A DNA stretch of 64,000 nt from JAFDVL01 sp963794955 (lineage in GTDB: Bacteria; Acidobacteriota; Blastocatellia; RBC074). The translations under genes were made by a program, and so were the position numbers. Every line of letters starts with the position of its first letter. The first letter of the stretch is position 1. The DNA lies in the NCBI GenBank assembly GCA_963794955.1, contig CAWCGF010000041.1, positions 85,821-149,820 on the forward strand, read 5' to 3'. Below are positions 1-9,055 of this stretch, piece by piece. Below the pieces are notes generated by a model. That model had not been told where the DNA came from, searched no databases, and saw only the letters and a list, made by a program, of their open reading frames with translations.

Positions 1-2
1 GC

Positions 3-287
3 GAGTTGGAGCAGTTGATTGACAAGTTTCTGGCGGAGCTAGAGCCACTGCAAGAATTCATTTTGCCAAGCGGCAGCCAGGCAGGAGCCTTCTTGCATTT
101 GGCGCGTACCGTGGCACGGCGCGCGGAGCGAAGCGTTGTGGCGTTGGCCGCCGCAGAGGCCATCAATCCACAGGCGTTGATTTATCTGAACCGCATGTCA
201 GATTTTCTTTTTGTGCTGGCGCGCGCCGTCAATCGGCGCACGGGCATTCCAGAGACACTAGCCAACTTTAGTGCGCGGAAAAAGTAG
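3..287 (+). CDS. Cob(I)alamin adenosyltransferase (PduO/MMAB type), C-terminal part
   Basis: The gene is cut by the window start; the frame is open from the first bases, so the TTG at 6 is not a real start. The visible 94 or so residues hold the family's C-terminal signature: a FILPSGSQAGAFLHLART stretch, then VARRAER and a YLNRMSDFLFVLAR helix. These belong to the ATP and cobalamin binding end of the trimeric PduO-type enzyme that makes adenosylcobalamin. The stop lies 15 bases before the next gene on the same strand, but that gene is functionally unrelated, so shared transcription is only a possibility. Confidence 0.88.
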   Translation, partial: ELEQLIDKFLAELEPLQEFILPSGSQAGAFLHLARTVARRAERSVVALAAAEAINPQALIYLNRMSDFLFVLARAVNRRTGIPETLANFSARKK

Positions 288-302
288 TGAGCGAGTTGTA
301 GT

Positions 303-1598
303 ATGAAAGCGCTTTTATTATTGGGGATCATGGTCATTGCGGTACCGCTGGCGTTTTTGTCACCGTATATCGGGGTCCTCACCTTCATTTCCATGGCGAT
401 TACGCGCCCGCACGAATGGGCTTATGTGCAATCGGCACAGTATTCATTGATGGTCGGTGTGGCCACTTTCCTGGGCTACCTCGTTTTCGAGCTGATCAAG
501 CGCCCGCCCAAACTTGGCGCGAACCTGTTTATGGTGCTGGTTTGGCTGCAAACGCTGATGGGCACCTATTTCGGTTACAACGTGCCAAATGCGGAAATCA
601 AATTCATCGAATTCACCAAAGTCATCGTCATCGGTTTGTTGATTTCTGCCTTAGTGGATAGCGAACAGAAAGTCCGCTGGTTTTTGTTGGTGGTACTGGT
701 CTCAGTCGGGTTGGTAACTTTCAAAGACTTCGCTGGTGCCATCATCCACTTGGGCAATGTCAAACTCACTGGCCCAGGCGGTTCATTTGAAGACAACAAC
801 GATTATGCGCTGTTGCTGGTAATGACCACGCCACTCGCCTATTACTTTGCTAAAAGTGAAGGAAAGCGGATTCTGCGTTGGGGCTTTTATGGCCTCAGTG
901 CGATGGCGGCCATTACCATCCTTTTCACCTATTCGCGCGGTGGTTTTCTGGGACTGTGCGTTGTCGCGTTGCTGATGGCGCTCAAGACCAAATACAAAGT
1001 CACAGGCCTCGCCGCGCTAACGCTCGCAGCAGTGTTGTTCATTAGCTTTGGGCCGGAAAAAGTAAAAGAACGCCTCAGCACCATTAAAGACGCACAGGAG
1101 CAAGACAGCTCGGCGCAGCAACGATTACGCGCCTGGGAAGTGAGTTGGAATATCATCAAGGACTATCCCTGGGCTGGCATCGGGATGAAAAATATCCTGT
1201 TGATTTACGGAAAATATGGCGATCCAACAGATGCCCGTGTAGCGCATAATTCCTATTTGCAATGTGCAGTGGATGCGGGTGTTCCCGCGCTGCTTTTCTT
1301 TTTGGCGATGCTGGCGTTGACTTACTTCAGACTGAAATTCGTGCGGCGTATTTTGAAAGCGCGGTCGCCTGATAATTTAATGCTCAACTACACGCATGGC
1401 CTGGAAACGGCGCTCGTCGGCTATTGCGTGTCGTCATTTTTTCTCAGTCAATACACGTTTGAGATTTTGTATATGATTGTACCGCTGGCTACTGCGCTCA
1501 AAGCAATGGCGCGCAATTATGAGAAAGAAGCAGAAGTCCAGCAACTGGTTAAGGCGGCATCGCACAACCTGACCGATGACGCGTTGCTGCCTGCTTAG
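303..1598 (+). CDS. O-glycosylation ligase of the O-antigen ligase (Wzy_C) superfamily, exosortase-A-system type
   Basis: A 431-residue polytopic membrane protein with about ten hydrophobic segments. The N-terminal region has the ITRPHEWAYVQS stretch and the centre has GGSFEDNNDYALLL and FTYSRGGFLGL, with AHNSYLQ in the late periplasmic loop. This pattern matches the family annotated as putative O-glycosylation ligase associated with exosortase A. Such proteins are thought to transfer or polymerise lipid-linked glycans at the periplasmic face. The two following genes (acetyltransferase, deacetylase) fit an exopolysaccharide or protein-glycosylation locus. No exosortase or PEP-CTERM protein is visible in this window, so the assignment to that system rests on homology pattern only. 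Confidence 0.8.
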   Translation: MKALLLLGIMVIAVPLAFLSPYIGVLTFISMAITRPHEWAYVQSAQYSLMVGVATFLGYLVFELIKRPPKLGANLFMVLVWLQTLMGTYFGYNVPNAEIKFIEFTKVIVIGLLISALVDSEQKVRWFLLVVLVSVGLVTFKDFAGAIIHLGNVKLTGPGGSFEDNNDYALLLVMTTPLAYYFAKSEGKRILRWGFYGLSAMAAITILFTYSRGGFLGLCVVALLMALKTKYKVTGLAALTLAAVLFISFGPEKVKERLSTIKDAQEQDSSAQQRLRAWEVSWNIIKDYPWAGIGMKNILLIYGKYGDPTDARVAHNSYLQCAVDAGVPALLFFLAMLALTYFRLKFVRRILKARSPDNLMLNYTHGLETALVGYCVSSFFLSQYTFEILYMIVPLATALKAMARNYEKEAEVQQLVKAASHNLTDDALLPA

Positions 1599-1638
1599 TT
1601 GAAAGCTGACCAGCTTGCTGGCGCACCCTTTGCCCCGT

Positions 1639-3342
1639 ATGACAATTCAATTCCTCCGCGCCAAAGACGCCTGGGTTTGGCTGCAAGACAAGGCCCACGG
1701 GCAACGTTGGGATACGCTTTCCCAGTGCTGCCCGTGGGCGACCTCGTTTCAAAGCCGCGCCTTTGCCACCACCTGGTATGAAGTCTATGCCGAACGCTAT
1801 GAGCCGCTGCTGATTTGCGCGCAAGCAGCGGATGGCCAATTGACAGGCTTGCTCCTCTTAGCCATTGAAAAAAAATCCGGCGAGCTAGTGTGGGCGGGAA
1901 CGCATCACGCTGAGTATCAGGTTTGGTTGTCGCGTCCTGAACAGAGCGATGAATTCATGCTGGCGGCACTGGAACACCTGCGACGCGCGTTTCCCACCCA
2001 ATCGCTCTTCTGCAAATATCTGCCCCCCGCCACGCCGCTGGCCTGGGTGAAATCAGCGCGCCTGCGCGGAAGTGCGGTGGAACTCCTGTCGTCCCCACGC
2101 CCGCTCTTGCAAATTGGAGATGGCAGCGTGATTGCCGCCTCGCTCAAAAAGAAAAGCAACAAGAGCCGCCTCAATCGGCTTCGACAGGTGGGCGAAATCA
2201 AATTCGAGCAAATCACCGATCCCGTCGTGTTGGCGGCAATGTTTGCTGACATCAGCGCCTACACCGACTTGCGGCAAGGCGCGGTGCATGACGTACTGCC
2301 ATTTCGTCTTGATCCGCTGAAGCAGCCGTTTCATCTGGCGTTGCTGCGACATTCTGACTTGGTACACGTCACCGTGATGAAAGTCGGCGAGCAGGTGGTG
2401 GCCGCGCATTTCGGCATTCGCAACAGCCATGACGTGACGTTGTGGTTGTTTGCTCATTCCCCTTTTTTCGCGCTCCACTCGCCGGGGAAATTTCACCTGT
2501 TACTGTTGGGTGAAATGTTAGCCAAACAAGGCATCACGACATTTGATTTGACGCCGGGCGGCGATCCTTGGAAGGAACGATTTGCAACCGAGCACGATCA
2601 GGTGCATACTTTGCGCGTCATTTTTGACAGCGGTAATAACCAGCTCAAAAAAAGAAAAGCTCAACAACGATTTGAAGCCATCGCCAAACGCGGATTTCAA
2701 CTTGTTGGACTCTCGCCTCACCAAGTTAGGTCTTTGATTGGTAAGTTGCGTCGGGTGAATCCTGCAAACATTCCTAAGAAGTTACTGCGAAAAGTTTGGG
2801 ATAAAACCGAGTTTCGGGTTTACGCCTATGCTCCGCAAGAAGTGTGGAAGCTGCCGCGCCCGCAGGTGATGACCAGAGATGATGTGCGCGCCCTGCTGAC
2901 CTTTGCGCCGATGGCAGATCATCAAACGCAACAGGGCTTTTTTGAGCGAGCGTTGCAGCAACTCGAAACCGAGCAACATTGCTACACGCTCGTCGAAAAC
3001 GATTGCCTGGTGCATTACGGCTGGTTGGGTTTGCGCCAGCAGAAAGCCAAGCTTTCAGAAGTCGGACAAGAGTTTATCTTCGATGAGCCTGACAACGCCG
3101 TGTTGTATGACTTTTTCACGCACCCGCAAGCACGCGGGCGCGGCTTATATCAACAAGCTCTTTACCAAATTTTGCACGACGTCGCGGAGCTGCCAGACAT
3201 CCAGAAAATTTACATCATGGTGCTGGCCGATAACGCCCCTTCGCGGCACGTAATTGAAAAAGTCGGATTCACTTACGAATGCAGTTTATTCCGACAAAAA
3301 AGACTGGGGAAAACTATCACCTGGTCCACGCAGCGCCTATGA
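1639..3342 (+). CDS. Two-domain acetyltransferase: BioF2/CelD-like plus C-terminal GNAT
   Basis: The ATG at 1639 gives 567 residues; a TTG at 1615 is an alternative start, and neither has a clear ribosome site. The first two thirds resemble the Acetyltransf_6 (BioF2-like, FemAB-related) fold, with a basic KKKSNKSRLNRL stretch and the HSPGKFHLLLLGEMLAKQG and FDLTPGGDPWKERF motifs. The last 160 residues form a GNAT domain with HPQARGRGLYQQAL (acetyl-CoA binding) and NAPSRHVIEKVGF. Such fusions occur in surface polysaccharide clusters, and the flanking ligase and deacetylase fit that role. The substrate is unknown. Confidence 0.75.
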   Translation: MTIQFLRAKDAWVWLQDKAHGQRWDTLSQCCPWATSFQSRAFATTWYEVYAERYEPLLICAQAADGQLTGLLLLAIEKKSGELVWAGTHHAEYQVWLSRPEQSDEFMLAALEHLRRAFPTQSLFCKYLPPATPLAWVKSARLRGSAVELLSSPRPLLQIGDGSVIAASLKKKSNKSRLNRLRQVGEIKFEQITDPVVLAAMFADISAYTDLRQGAVHDVLPFRLDPLKQPFHLALLRHSDLVHVTVMKVGEQVVAAHFGIRNSHDVTLWLFAHSPFFALHSPGKFHLLLLGEMLAKQGITTFDLTPGGDPWKERFATEHDQVHTLRVIFDSGNNQLKKRKAQQRFEAIAKRGFQLVGLSPHQVRSLIGKLRRVNPANIPKKLLRKVWDKTEFRVYAYAPQEVWKLPRPQVMTRDDVRALLTFAPMADHQTQQGFFERALQQLETEQHCYTLVENDCLVHYGWLGLRQQKAKLSEVGQEFIFDEPDNAVLYDFFTHPQARGRGLYQQALYQILHDVAELPDIQKIYIMVLADNAPSRHVIEKVGFTYECSLFRQKRLGKTITWSTQRL

Positions 3343-3436
3343 TTGATGGGCAATTAAACCAGCCTCACTAACGGAAAAGCACAGAACGATTAACGATTAG
3401 GAAAAAGCTACGCCGAAAGGCAGGTTTAAGCCGGCA

Positions 3437-4522
3437 ATGACAATCAAAGATATAGTTTTATTCATCGCACGATTTCTAGGTGTGTTTGCGCTGTTACGCA
3501 ATACCCGCCTCAATGGACTCAGAATCCTGTGTTATCACGGGATCAGCGCCAGCGGCACGGACGAAAGCAAGTTCCGCTGCAAAGTCTTTACCAATACCGA
3601 GACCTTTGCGCGACGCCTCAATTGGCTGGCCAGGAAAGATTATCAAGTCCTGGATTTAAGCCATGCGCTGACGCTGTTGGAGAAAAAGAAGCTCCCGCGC
3701 CGGGCTGTCGTCATCACGTTTGACGAAGGGTTCTACAGCTTCTACCAAACGGCCTTTGGCCTGCTGCGCGAGCAATTATTTCCCGCCACAGTTTTTGTCA
3801 CGTCTTATTACGTCACCAAGCAAAACCCGATTTTCCGCCTGGCCGTGCAATATATGCTGTGGAAAACTTCCCGTCAGCATTTTGATTTGGCCGCCGTGGA
3901 TGACCATCTGTCGGGGGAATACGACTGTCGGACGGAAAAGGACAAGGAAGAGGTGGCGTGGGAAATCTTTCGCTATGCCGAAACCCAGTTGGACGAAGAG
4001 CAACGCGTTGAGTTGTCACGCCGTCTGGGGGCGTACCTGCAAGTAGATTATGACAACATTATCCGCCGTCGGTTCTTGCATCTGATGACCCTGGAGCAAA
4101 TCCGCGAAATGCATGAGGCAGGCGTAGACATTCAGATGCACACGCATCGGCATCAATTTCCGCTCAAAGAGGAGCGTGCCAAGCGCGAAATTATTGATAA
4201 CCGTACCGCGCTGGGCGAAGTCGTCAGCCGCCCGATGGTGCATTTGGCCTATCCCAGCGGCCTCTGGTCGGAGCAAGCCTTTGAGTGGCTGAAATCCGTC
4301 GGTGTGCAAAGTGCCATGACCTGCGAAATGGGACTGAATACGGTGGAAACCTCGCGCCTGGCAATGCGCCGCTTCATTGATAGCGAAAATATTTCGCAAC
4401 TGGAATTTGAGGCGGAAATGTCCGGCGCTGCCGATCTGTTACGGGAATGGCGCTCCAAAGTAAAACACTGGCTCGGACGGCCAGAAGAAACGATGGCGGA
4501 TGTGCGCAGCCAGGTGACCTGA
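3437..4522 (+). CDS. Polysaccharide deacetylase (NodB homology, CE4-like)
   Basis: 361 residues. The NodB fold is shown by ILCYHGIS near the N-terminus, VVITFDEGFYSFY (motif 1), MHTHRHQFPL (motif 2, where SHTxxH is usual) and LAYPSG. In CE4 enzymes motif 1 is normally TFDDG, whose second Asp binds the metal; here it is Glu. The enzyme would remove acetyl groups from a surface or exported glycan. It follows the acetyltransferase by 94 bases and probably acts in the same pathway. There is no obvious signal peptide, only a hydrophobic N-terminal stretch. A convergent terminator hairpin follows the stop. Confidence 0.85.
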   Translation: MTIKDIVLFIARFLGVFALLRNTRLNGLRILCYHGISASGTDESKFRCKVFTNTETFARRLNWLARKDYQVLDLSHALTLLEKKKLPRRAVVITFDEGFYSFYQTAFGLLREQLFPATVFVTSYYVTKQNPIFRLAVQYMLWKTSRQHFDLAAVDDHLSGEYDCRTEKDKEEVAWEIFRYAETQLDEEQRVELSRRLGAYLQVDYDNIIRRRFLHLMTLEQIREMHEAGVDIQMHTHRHQFPLKEERAKREIIDNRTALGEVVSRPMVHLAYPSGLWSEQAFEWLKSVGVQSAMTCEMGLNTVETSRLAMRRFIDSENISQLEFEAEMSGAADLLREWRSKVKHWLGRPEETMADVRSQVT

Positions 4523-4556
4523 AAGGTAGAGCAATCTTTCGAGTTCGCTCTACCTT
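4523..4556. terminator. Bidirectional intrinsic terminator between convergent genes
   Basis: Inverted repeat AAGGTAGAGC / GCTCTACCTT with a 14-base loop, lying directly after the deacetylase stop and 8 bases before the serC stop. Flanking A and T runs are short, so termination strength is uncertain. Confidence 0.65.
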
Positions 4557-4564
4557 GCTTTGAC

Positions 4565-5656
4565 TCAACCGTTCTTCTCGGCGAAATCGTGCATGAATTC
4601 GACGAGTCTGACGACGCCTTCGCGGGGGAAGGCGTTGTAAATCGAAGCTCGCATGCCGCCGACCGAACGATGGCCTTTCAACCCGTCCAAGCCAGCCGCC
4701 GTAGCTTCTTTGGCAAATTTCTTTTCGAGTTCTTCGCTTGGCAGGCGGAACGTGACGTTCATCAGGCTGCGGCACTGTGGCTCAGAGTGCCCGCGAAAAT
4801 AGCCATCAGAAGCATCTATTGCGTCGTAGAGAATCTTGGCCTTCTCCTGATTCCGCGCGTAAATGTTCGCCAGCCCACCAATATCTTTCAGCAACCACTT
4901 GAAGACCAAACCGCTAATGTAAATCGGGAAGCACGGCGGCGTGTTGTACATGGATTCTTTTTCCGCGAGGTTGCGATAGTCGAGCAACGCGGGCAAACCT
5001 TTCGGTACGCGCTCCAACAAGTCTTCGCGTACGATCACGATCACGACGCCCGCCGGGCCGACATTCTTTTGCGCGCCGGCATAGATCAAACCGTACTTGC
5101 TCACATCAATGGGCTTGCTGATAAAGTCAGACGACATATCGCAGATGAGCGGAACCTCGCCAACTTCCGGTTCCGACTGAAATTCGACGCCGAAGATAGT
5201 TTCATTTGAAGTGAAGTGTGCATACGCGGCGTTGGGATCAAGACGCAATTCATCCTGCCGGGTCACCCGCGAGAAATTACCTTCCGCCGTCGAACCCGCT
5301 TCGCGCACCGTGCCAATTTTCCTGGCTTCTTTGAAAGCTCCTTGTCCCCAACTGCCAGTCAGGATGTAATCGGCGCTGCCGTCTTTGGGCAACAGATTCA
5401 TCGGAATCATAGAAAATTGCAGACTCGCGCCGCCCTGCAAAAACATGACTTTGTAGTTCGTGGGGATGTTGAGCAATTGGCGCAAATCCGCTTCGGCATT
5501 GTGAATGATTTCTTCAAAGGCTGGCGAGCGATGGCTGACTTCCATCACGGACATACCGACACCGGGTAAGGCTAATAAATTACGCTGGGCTTCTTCCAAA
5601 ACAGGCACTGGCAATACCGCAGGCCCAGCGCTGAAATTAAAAATTCTCTCGGTCAT
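4565..5656 (-). CDS. serC: Phosphoserine aminotransferase
   Basis: Converts 3-phosphohydroxypyruvate and glutamate to O-phosphoserine in serine synthesis; the family also acts in pyridoxal phosphate synthesis. The protein begins MTERIFNFSAGPAVLP, the classic SerC N-terminus. The PLP lysine is in the YAGAQKNVGPAG motif, and SVMEVSHRSP and the C-terminal GHRSVGGMRASIYNA segment are present. I chose the ATG at 5656 over an upstream in-frame start because it has an AGGAG ribosome site at good spacing and matches the family start, giving 363 residues. It converges with the deacetylase gene. Confidence 0.96.
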   Translation of the reverse strand: MTERIFNFSAGPAVLPVPVLEEAQRNLLALPGVGMSVMEVSHRSPAFEEIIHNAEADLRQLLNIPTNYKVMFLQGGASLQFSMIPMNLLPKDGSADYILTGSWGQGAFKEARKIGTVREAGSTAEGNFSRVTRQDELRLDPNAAYAHFTSNETIFGVEFQSEPEVGEVPLICDMSSDFISKPIDVSKYGLIYAGAQKNVGPAGVVIVIVREDLLERVPKGLPALLDYRNLAEKESMYNTPPCFPIYISGLVFKWLLKDIGGLANIYARNQEKAKILYDAIDASDGYFRGHSEPQCRSLMNVTFRLPSEELEKKFAKEATAAGLDGLKGHRSVGGMRASIYNAFPREGVVRLVEFMHDFAEKNG

Positions 5657-5760
5657 TAGGGACTCCTTGGGTTGATAGATGAAAAATTTGCGCCACGAAT
5701 TTACACGAATTCCCACAAATTGGGAACGCCCGGCCTCTGGGTTGTGCGTCCCCAGACTTG

Positions 5761-8019
5761 CTATTCAGGTTTGGCATTTAAAGCGGCGGCGATGAGCTGA
5801 ATCATTTTGCCAGGCAGGCAAGGTTTGGCCAGAAACCCGGTGGCTCCGAGGGCTGTGGCTTCAGCCAGTTTCTGCGGATCAGCTAAACCACTGGTCGTGA
5901 TGATTTTAAGGCGGGGATTTAGTTTTTTGAGTTCCCGCATAGTTGCCACCCCATCCATGCGAGGCATCATCATATCCACTAACGCCAACGCAATCCGCGC
6001 TGGATTCTCGCGGCAATGTTGCACGGCCTCCGCCCCGCCTTGTGCCATCAAGGTTTGATAACCGTAGGCCGCCAACGTCTCGCTGGTCATCTTCAAAATT
6101 TCGACTTCATCATCCACAATCAAAATGATCTCGCCCTGGCCATGGGGCACTTCTTTCGCCTCCCACTCTATTTCGGGAGCAGCCTGATTCCTGACCGCAG
6201 GCAAATAGACTTTAAAGCGAGTTCCCTGTCTCACGTCCGATTCAAAATCAATAAAGCCGTCATGACTTTTGACAATCCCCAAAACTGTGGCTAACCCCAA
6301 ACCGGAGCCTTGGCCTTGCACTTTAGTGGTAAAAAACGGCTCGAAGATTTTGCTGCGTATTTCTGGGGGGATTCCCATGCCCGTATCCGCTACTTGAATC
6401 AGCACAAAATCCCCCGGACGGGCCTCCAGATAAGCTCTGACCTGGGCTTCATTAAGGCTGACGTTTTCGGCTTTAATTCTGATCGTGCCGCCTTCTGGCA
6501 TGGCATCGCGCGCGTTCACGCAAAGGTTCATCAGAACCTGATAAAGCTGCGTCGTGTCGCCGGACAACGCCCATAGATGCGCGGGCAAGGATTGTTTGAT
6601 CGTAAGGTTTTTCGGCAATGTGTCCTGCAACATACGGGCGACTTCGTTAATAATATATTTTGGCTGCAACAACACCCGTTCGCCATCCGTGCCACGGGCA
6701 TACATCAAGACCTGACGAACTAAATCAGCTCCGCGTTCTGCGCTACGGCGCAAGGTGCCTAGCAATTTCGTCGAATCTTCATCGGGGAATTTCAGATTCA
6801 GAATGCGGGTCGCCAACAGAATCGGCGAAAGCACGTTGTTCAGGTCGTGCGCGATGCCACCGGCCAACGTCCCGATACTTTCCATGCGTTGCGCACGCAG
6901 GAATTGCTCTTCGAGTTTTTTCTTTTCCGTAATGTCGGTATTGATGATGAGAATAGATTTGTTCTGCCCCTCGGCGTCATGCACGATAGTCCAATGGCAA
7001 TGGTTAATAACCTCCTGTCTTTGCCTGGTTAGACAACGCATTTCGCCGCGCCAGCCCCCCTGGATGAGTAATTCCTGCCAGGCCTCATTTACTGCGGCTT
7101 GTGGGCCTAACAATTCGCTCAAATCACGTCCCAGCGCCGCCTGAACATCCCAGCCATACAAACGCTCTGCCCCTTTGTACCAATACACGATTTTTTGGTT
7201 GAGATCACAAACCATAATCGCGTCTGGCGCTTGATCCAACAGCGCCGCCTGTTCGCGCAGCCGTTCTTCGGCACGCTTGCGGTCACTAATGTCACGCGCA
7301 ATTGTCGAGATGAATTCGACTTCGCCACTGGCGTTTTTGTGCGCAATCAATACCTGTGAAACCGGAATCTCGCGTCCGTCACGCGTCAACAACGCGGTTT
7401 CACTACTCCACACGCCTTCGCGCAAAGCCATTGGAATGCCCTCGCGCAAGACCAGATCACTGGCCCAGGTCGGATGGAAAGGAATTTTGACTTGTGAGAT
7501 GTCTTCGTGCTCGGCGATGCCAATCATTTGCCGTCCGGCACGATTCAGGTAAGGCGGTTTGCCTTTCGGGTCAAAGATGCTGACAAAGTCGGTCGTAGCT
7601 TCCAGAATGGCACTGATCCGCAGTTGTTCATCTTTGGCCTGGCGCCGCGCTGAAATGTCCTGATAATACATGGCAGCGCCATTGCGACAGGGTTGAATGC
7701 GAGACTCAACCCAAATCTGAGCGTAAGGATAATGCTCTTCCAGCACCACGGTTTTACTTTCGGTGACAGCGCGATGGGCGGCTTCATAAAAGGCCGTTGC
7801 GGCCAGAAGCGGAAAGTCGCACCACAAGTTTTTGCCCAAGACATCGGCGGGAAGCTGAAGAAGTTGCCGACATTTAGGGCTAACAAAGGTAAAGCACCAA
7901 CGCTCATCGAACGTGGAAAAGCCATCCGTCAAATCCTCTAACACTTGCATTACGGCTGGTTCTTCAAATAATTTCCGGTCGGGTTGCTCAATCCCGCCGA
8001 GGGCAAAATTGGCACTCAT
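5761..8019 (-). CDS. PAS-domain hybrid histidine kinase with C-terminal receiver
   Basis: About 752 residues from the ATG at 8019; the frame stays open to 8124. There is no membrane segment, so it is probably a soluble sensor. In order: three PAS domains in the first half (each ending in a DI-S-R or DITEKKK-type exit), a HisKA domain with phospho-acceptor His in GGIAHDLNNVLSP, an ATPase domain with N box (NLCVNARDAM), G1 (DTGMGIP) and G2 (GSGLGLA), then a receiver with the acidic VDDE pair, phospho-acceptor Asp in LVDMMMPRMDG, a TTSG threonine and an AKPC lysine. The all-in-one layout suggests an internal His-to-Asp relay. No output partner is adjacent. Confidence 0.93.
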   Translation of the reverse strand: MSANFALGGIEQPDRKLFEEPAVMQVLEDLTDGFSTFDERWCFTFVSPKCRQLLQLPADVLGKNLWCDFPLLAATAFYEAAHRAVTESKTVVLEEHYPYAQIWVESRIQPCRNGAAMYYQDISARRQAKDEQLRISAILEATTDFVSIFDPKGKPPYLNRAGRQMIGIAEHEDISQVKIPFHPTWASDLVLREGIPMALREGVWSSETALLTRDGREIPVSQVLIAHKNASGEVEFISTIARDISDRKRAEERLREQAALLDQAPDAIMVCDLNQKIVYWYKGAERLYGWDVQAALGRDLSELLGPQAAVNEAWQELLIQGGWRGEMRCLTRQRQEVINHCHWTIVHDAEGQNKSILIINTDITEKKKLEEQFLRAQRMESIGTLAGGIAHDLNNVLSPILLATRILNLKFPDEDSTKLLGTLRRSAERGADLVRQVLMYARGTDGERVLLQPKYIINEVARMLQDTLPKNLTIKQSLPAHLWALSGDTTQLYQVLMNLCVNARDAMPEGGTIRIKAENVSLNEAQVRAYLEARPGDFVLIQVADTGMGIPPEIRSKIFEPFFTTKVQGQGSGLGLATVLGIVKSHDGFIDFESDVRQGTRFKVYLPAVRNQAAPEIEWEAKEVPHGQGEIILIVDDEVEILKMTSETLAAYGYQTLMAQGGAEAVQHCRENPARIALALVDMMMPRMDGVATMRELKKLNPRLKIITTSGLADPQKLAEATALGATGFLAKPCLPGKMIQLIAAALNAKPE

Positions 8020-8236
8020 CGGCTTTCTATCCCACTTCTTAACTGCCTCGCCGCAGTTCTCCGCAGACAAGATCAAGAAAGTTATCACCTGTATCTGGAA
8101 CGCTGGACGCCGCGCATTATACAAGTTTTCGCAAGAAAAGCACGCGCGCGATGAAGCGCAACGTACTCCGCCCTGGTTTGAAAAGCTTCCACAAAAGAGG
8201 CGGCGGCGGCGTTTAAGTCGTCCGCCTCAACAGACG

Positions 8237-8953
8237 CTAGTTTTCATTTTCTTCCGCTTTGACGATCAGCTCTTGTTCTTTGCGATCACGCACAAGCTTG
8301 ACGCTGATTTTGCCGTTCGCTTTTGTGAACAGTTCATTGAAGAGGCGGTTCAAATCAGTACCGGCGGGGGCAGCATTGCCATTAAGCGTGAGCAAACAAT
8401 CTCCGGCTTTGATTCCGGCGCGCTCTGCCAGCGTGCGTGGTTCGACTTCAGTAATCAGTGTACCGATATTGCTCGTAACCCCCAAAAATTCGGCGAGTTG
8501 TGGCGTCAGCGGTATGGCTCTGACCCCCAAGCGCCAGGTCTTTGTACGATGATACGGTTCCGGCGTGGGGGCGGTGGAATCTATTCCGCCTTGCCGTTCC
8601 CCGACAATCACCGTGACATCACGTTCGACCCCTTCGCGCACAATCTTGAGCATCACGCGACTGTCTGGCAGCGTTTCGTTGAGCAGGAGATAAATATTAT
8701 TGGCCGTCTGGATGGCTTGGTCATCAAACGCCAGAATACAATCGTTTTCGCGCAATCCAGCTTTGGCGGCGGGGCTGTCTTCCAACACCTTACCAATCAA
8801 AGCGCCACGCGGTTCAGACAACCGTAAGTCGCGCGCTCTGGCTTCATTCACGTCCGCCAGATAAACGCCCAAAAAAGCGCCCGGCGTGGATTGCGCCCAA
8901 ACGGATGACAGGCCGAAAAAAGCGAAAAGCGATAGGAACAACAAAGTTTTCAT
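8237..8953 (-). CDS. Exported protein with two PDZ domains
   Basis: 238 residues from the ATG at 8953, preceded by GAGG. The N-terminus is a signal peptide (MKTLLFLSLFAFFGLSSVWA, probable cleavage after VWA). Two PDZ domains follow: the first contains PRGALIGKVLEDSPAAKAGL, the second IGTLITEVEPRTLAERAGIK, both with the usual GD-x-L follow-up. There is no protease domain, so this is not a DegP-type enzyme. It may be a periplasmic scaffold or a chaperone-like binder; the specific role is unknown. Confidence 0.85.
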   Translation of the reverse strand: MKTLLFLSLFAFFGLSSVWAQSTPGAFLGVYLADVNEARARDLRLSEPRGALIGKVLEDSPAAKAGLRENDCILAFDDQAIQTANNIYLLLNETLPDSRVMLKIVREGVERDVTVIVGERQGGIDSTAPTPEPYHRTKTWRLGVRAIPLTPQLAEFLGVTSNIGTLITEVEPRTLAERAGIKAGDCLLTLNGNAAPAGTDLNRLFNELFTKANGKISVKLVRDRKEQELIVKAEENEN

Positions 8954-9055
8954 GAACCTCGATACCTCAATGATGATGAGCAGGCAGTAGAACACTGACA
9001 GCAGAAACTACGGATGCCTTCACGCCAGGCGAAAGGGGAAGTTCCTGAATGTACA

